Assembly: GCA_024227975.1 (NCBI GenBank)
Contig: JAAETV010000634.1
Span: 1-24,100, forward strand
Direction of reading: 5' to 3'
Length of the DNA: 24,100 nucleotides
Source of the DNA: Actinomycetes bacterium
GTDB taxonomy: Bacteria; Actinomycetota; Acidimicrobiia; Acidimicrobiales; SZUA-35
The notes beneath the pieces were generated by a model, which was not told the DNA's origin, made no database searches, and saw nothing but the letters and a program-made list of their open reading frames with translations. This document shows, piece after piece, positions 23,267 through 24,100 of this stretch; position 1 is the first letter of the stretch, and every line of letters begins with the position of its first letter. Position numbers and translations under genes: made by a program.

Positions 23267-23329
23267 GCCAGCCGATGGGTGCGCCGTCGGCATCTGAGCC
23301 AGCCGATGGGTGCGCCGTCGGCATCTGAG
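23240..23329. repeat. Three tandem 31-bp repeats, each a hairpin, across the GGT-family stop codon
   Basis: Copies at 23240-23270, 23271-23301 and 23302-23329 (the last 28 bp, then an extra A before GCCA) begin GCCGATGGGTGCGCCGTCGG. Within each copy GCCGAtGG and CCgTCGGC can pair (8 pairs including one G-T), with loop GTGCG. The stop TGA at 23264-23266 lies in copy 1. There are no spacers, so it is not CRISPR. A tandem terminator or mRNA-end structure is likely. Confidence 0.9.
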
Positions 23330-23372
23330 AGCCACCCAAACATGGCGTTGGGCACGGGTCCGGTGAGGTGGC

Positions 23373-23378
23373 TACGGT
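23373..23378 (+). promoter_or_regulatory. Candidate -10 box (TACGGT) for leaderless PPOX-gene transcription
   Basis: TACGGT ends 7 nt before the ATG at 23386. It favours that ATG over the in-frame GTG at 23368, which would overlap the box. Confidence 0.45.
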
Positions 23379-23385
23379 TGGGGTC

Positions 23386-24033
23386 ATGGGGACTATGCAA
23401 TGTGTCGAAGACCTTCGTTCGGTGTACCGCCAACCGGGACGGGGCCCTATCGACAAGGTCATCCATCAGCTCGATCAGCACTGTGAAGCCTTCCTGGCCC
23501 AGTCACCATTGTTCGTCCTATCGACGGCTAGCGCCGAGGGGGTCTGCGACGGCTCCCCCAAGGGAGGCCCACCCGGATTTGTCCAGGTCCTCGACACCCA
23601 ACATGTGGCGTGGGCCGACTTCTCAGGCAACAACCGGCTCGACTCATTTCAGAATGTGGTCGACAATCCCAGTGCCGCCCTGTTGTTCATGATCCCAGGG
23701 CTCGACGAGACCCTGCGGCTCAACGGGACAGTCGAGCTCACGACCGACCCGGCCCTCTGCCAGCGCATGGCCATCAATGACAAACCGGCACGGGTCGTGG
23801 CTGTATTCACCGTCATCGAGGCCTACATCCACTGCCCCAAGGCCCTACACCGCTCCCAGCTGTGGTCACCAGCCAGCTGGCCGGCCGAGGACGACCTCCC
23901 CTCGGCCACCCGCATGATCCGCGACCATGTGGGCCTCGACGTGGACCTGGCCACCATCGAACAGGGCCGGCAACGGGATCTGGAGAAGACGCTGTGGGAA
24001 CCGGGCGGCTCGAACGAGACGGCGGCCTCATGA
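23386..24033 (+). CDS. PPOX-class (pyridoxamine 5'-phosphate oxidase fold) protein, MSMEG_1061-like
   Basis: A 215-residue split-barrel protein of the flavin- or F420-binding PPOX class, resembling the MSMEG_1061 subgroup. The barrel spans about residues 35-145: LFVLSTASAEGVCDGSPKGGP, then WADFSGNNRLDSFQNVVDNP and ALLFMIPGLDETLRLNGTVEL, which carry the usual GNxR and RLNG elements. The C-terminal part (AYIHCPKALHRSQLW) is characteristic. The cofactor cannot be settled (FMN, F420 or heme in different members). It starts about 56 bp after the hairpin repeats. The ATG at 23386 is favoured by the TACGGT box over a GTG at 23368. Its TGA overlaps the ATG of the next VOC gene (ATGA). Confidence 0.9.
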   Translation: MGTMQCVEDLRSVYRQPGRGPIDKVIHQLDQHCEAFLAQSPLFVLSTASAEGVCDGSPKGGPPGFVQVLDTQHVAWADFSGNNRLDSFQNVVDNPSAALLFMIPGLDETLRLNGTVELTTDPALCQRMAINDKPARVVAVFTVIEAYIHCPKALHRSQLWSPASWPAEDDLPSATRMIRDHVGLDVDLATIEQGRQRDLEKTLWEPGGSNETAAS

Positions 24034-24100
24034 TCAAGGTGAGAGGGATCGACCACATCGTGTTCAACGTCGCCGACGGGGAGCGGGCCCTCCGCTGGTA
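24030..24100 (+). CDS. VOC/glyoxalase-family protein, 5' part only
   Basis: The first 23 codons are visible: MIKVRGIDHIVFNVADGERA followed by LRW. IDHIVFNVAD with its early His is the standard start of a vicinal-oxygen-chelate domain. The ATG overlaps the PPOX stop by ATGA, so it is translationally coupled to the PPOX gene. The rest lies beyond the window. Confidence 0.75.
   Translation, partial: MIKVRGIDHIVFNVADGERALRW

Noticed and set aside
23240..23334. Short CRISPR array
   Set aside because: The three repeats abut with no spacers and the first is coding; no cas gene is near.

Overview
The window is dense, GC-rich (by eye roughly 60-65 %) bacterial chromosome. It holds 16 protein genes I would annotate with some confidence, two further genes cut by the window edges, one probable 54-codon gene and one pseudogene. 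An actinobacterium is the best reading, most likely an Acidimicrobiia-type lineage. The reasons are an F420-type LLM-family oxidoreductase, a DUF222/HNH (13E12-type) gene, a PPOX-class flavin/F420 protein, many CoA-thioester enzymes, and many starts that look leaderless behind a TANNNT -10 box. The assignment to class is inference; there is no rRNA or marker gene here.

Left part (1-5390): a minus-strand cluster encodes a CaiB/BaiF CoA-transferase, a TauD/TfdA-type 2-oxoglutarate dioxygenase and a formylglycine-type sulfatase that runs off the left edge. An MFS exporter is divergent from it. Together these suggest degradation of an organosulfur or carboxylic compound, but the substrate is not visible. 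Next (5408-8164) comes a minus-strand LLM oxidoreductase, divergent from a crotonase plus fumarylacetoacetate-hydrolase-family pair. Their shared promoter region carries a 33-bp direct repeat.

Middle (8201-13342): a minus-strand PGRP-type amidase with a peptidoglycan-binding tail but no export signal in frame; a second crotonase whose 3' end is duplicated; an alpha/beta hydrolase; and a close pair, a class-III PLP enzyme plus an APH/HYKK-like kinase, resembling kinase/phospho-lyase pairs that phosphorylate an amino alcohol and then eliminate phosphate. From 13410 to 16167 on the minus strand are a gamma-glutamyltransferase-fold Ntn hydrolase, a decayed short-chain dehydrogenase and an unrecognised 166-residue protein.

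Right part (16319-24100): a double GNAT acetyltransferase; about 870 bp without a recognised gene (GC-rich 9/27-bp tandem repeats and a probable 54-residue leaderless gene); a 514-residue DUF222/HNH protein; a third crotonase; and a tightly coupled plus-strand run of a two-module VOC protein, a YwrD-type gamma-glutamyltransferase-family protein, a PPOX-class protein and the start of another VOC protein.

Signals that gene calls alone do not explain: (i) at least eight starts sit 6-7 nt after a TANNNT hexamer, which fixes several start codons and exposes the 54-residue gene; (ii) two genes have their stop codon inside a tandemly duplicated, hairpin-forming unit; (iii) a 22-bp perfect palindrome lies upstream of the alpha/beta hydrolase; (iv) a GCGACC/GGTCGC dyad lies exactly at the predicted start of VOC transcription; (v) one gamma-glutamyltransferase homologue keeps its catalytic apparatus but has lost the residues that hold a gamma-glutamyl group. 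I saw no CRISPR array, no RNA gene and no complete insertion sequence.
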